A stretch of DNA of 36,602 bases from an uncultured Acetatifactor sp. (GTDB lineage Bacteria; Bacillota; Clostridia; Lachnospirales; Lachnospiraceae): NCBI GenBank assembly GCA_947588205.1, contig CANPYG010000019.1, forward strand, positions 1-36,602, written 5' to 3'. The notes beneath the pieces are model-generated. The model was not told the origin of the DNA. It searched no databases and worked only from the letters and a program-made list of their open reading frames with translations. How positions within the stretch are numbered: position 1 is the stretch's first letter; the number at the start of each line of letters is the position of its first letter. The translations under genes and the position numbers were made by a program. Of the stretch, positions 35,791 to 36,602 are shown piece by piece.

Positions 35791-36602
35791 ATGTTTTCAG
35801 AAGCTTATTATCAGGAGATAAAAACAGCCTTTGACGCACAGATGGCGCTGCTGGACGACAGGATTGAAGCGCTTGCGGGAGAGAAGGCAGCAGAGGGGAT
35901 TGAAGGTCTCAGACTGCCGCTTTTACAGCAGAAAAAGCAGGAGATCCTTACCACATTGGACCGCTTGGGGGAGGATGAGGCACAGGCGTTTGTTTTCCTT
36001 TACAGCGCGATGCCTGTAAGCGATCTGCTGGATTATCCGGCGTCCCTCTTTGCTGCATATGCAAAGCACGGCGCATTCCTTTGGAAGGAGGGTCCCTTTG
36101 CGGGCCGGGTGCCTGAAAAGCTGTTTGCCAATTATGTTTTGCATTATCGTGTGAACAATGAGGATCTTGTGGATACCAGAGGGTTCTTCTATGATAAGGT
36201 GGCCGGGCGTATTCAGGGAAAGGATATGTACCATGCCGCCATTGAGGCGAATTACTGGTGCTGCCAGGAGGCCACCTACCGCTCCACAGACGGAAGGACC
36301 CAGAATGCGCGCACCCTGTACAGCACTGCGACGGGCAGATGCGGCGAGGAATCCACCCTGGGCACTACGGTGTTGAGGAGCCTGGGGATCCCTGCGCGTC
36401 AGGTCTATGCACCGTTATGGGCGCATTGCGATGATAATCACGCCTGGGTAGAGGCCTGGTGCGATGGGAAATGGTATTTCCTGGGGGCGTGCGAGCCGGA
36501 GGAACGCCTGAATTTCGGATGGTTCATCGGACCGGCATCCCGCGCCATGCTTTTACATTCCAGGTGGTTTGGCAAGGATAAACCCCTGGACGAGGTAGTG
36601 GG
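35791..36602 (+). CDS. Transglutaminase-like domain protein (partial, runs off window)
   Basis: Open frame by eye from ATG 35791 to the window end; GRCGEESTLGTTVLRSLGIPARQVYAPLWAHCDDNHAWVEAWCDGKWYFLGACEPEERLN, Cys-His-Asp transglutaminase core. Confidence 0.82.
   Translation, partial: MFSEAYYQEIKTAFDAQMALLDDRIEALAGEKAAEGIEGLRLPLLQQKKQEILTTLDRLGEDEAQAFVFLYSAMPVSDLLDYPASLFAAYAKHGAFLWKEGPFAGRVPEKLFANYVLHYRVNNEDLVDTRGFFYDKVAGRIQGKDMYHAAIEANYWCCQEATYRSTDGRTQNARTLYSTATGRCGEESTLGTTVLRSLGIPARQVYAPLWAHCDDNHAWVEAWCDGKWYFLGACEPEERLNFGWFIGPASRAMLLHSRWFGKDKPLDEVV

Overview
The window looks like a Lachnospiraceae/Clostridia chromosome segment; this is inferred from protein sequences and gene order, not from a search. 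Left part: an Rpn-like PD-(D/E)XK nuclease gene, a convergent SAM-dependent methyltransferase, and a GH3 glycosidase with reversed domain order. Centre (about 5.3-22.7 kb): an almost unbroken S10-spc-alpha ribosomal protein supercluster, rpsJ to rplQ, including secY, adk, map, a KOW-domain protein, infA, rpmJ and rpoA. It is followed by ecfA1-ecfA2-ecfT-truA. Right part: an antisense Rpn-like remnant and a probable intracellular glycan-degradation operon (GH38, GH2, alpha/beta hydrolase, GH18, transglutaminase-like protein cut by the window end). The signals most worth a second look are non-coding: (1) paired perfect hairpins placed at identical offsets after the rpsN and rpsH stop codons, with a repeated GAAGAATTCGC palindrome; (2) a five-copy 35-bp tandem repeat whose every unit carries ATG-GGA-(A)TC/AGC and whose last unit is the start of ecfA1; (3) a 40-bp tandem duplication that frameshifts the end of ecfA2 and apparently uncouples it from ecfT; (4) long structured leaders or intercistronic regions before rpsJ, rplC and rpsM. 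No rRNA, tRNA, CRISPR array or complete mobile element was recognised.
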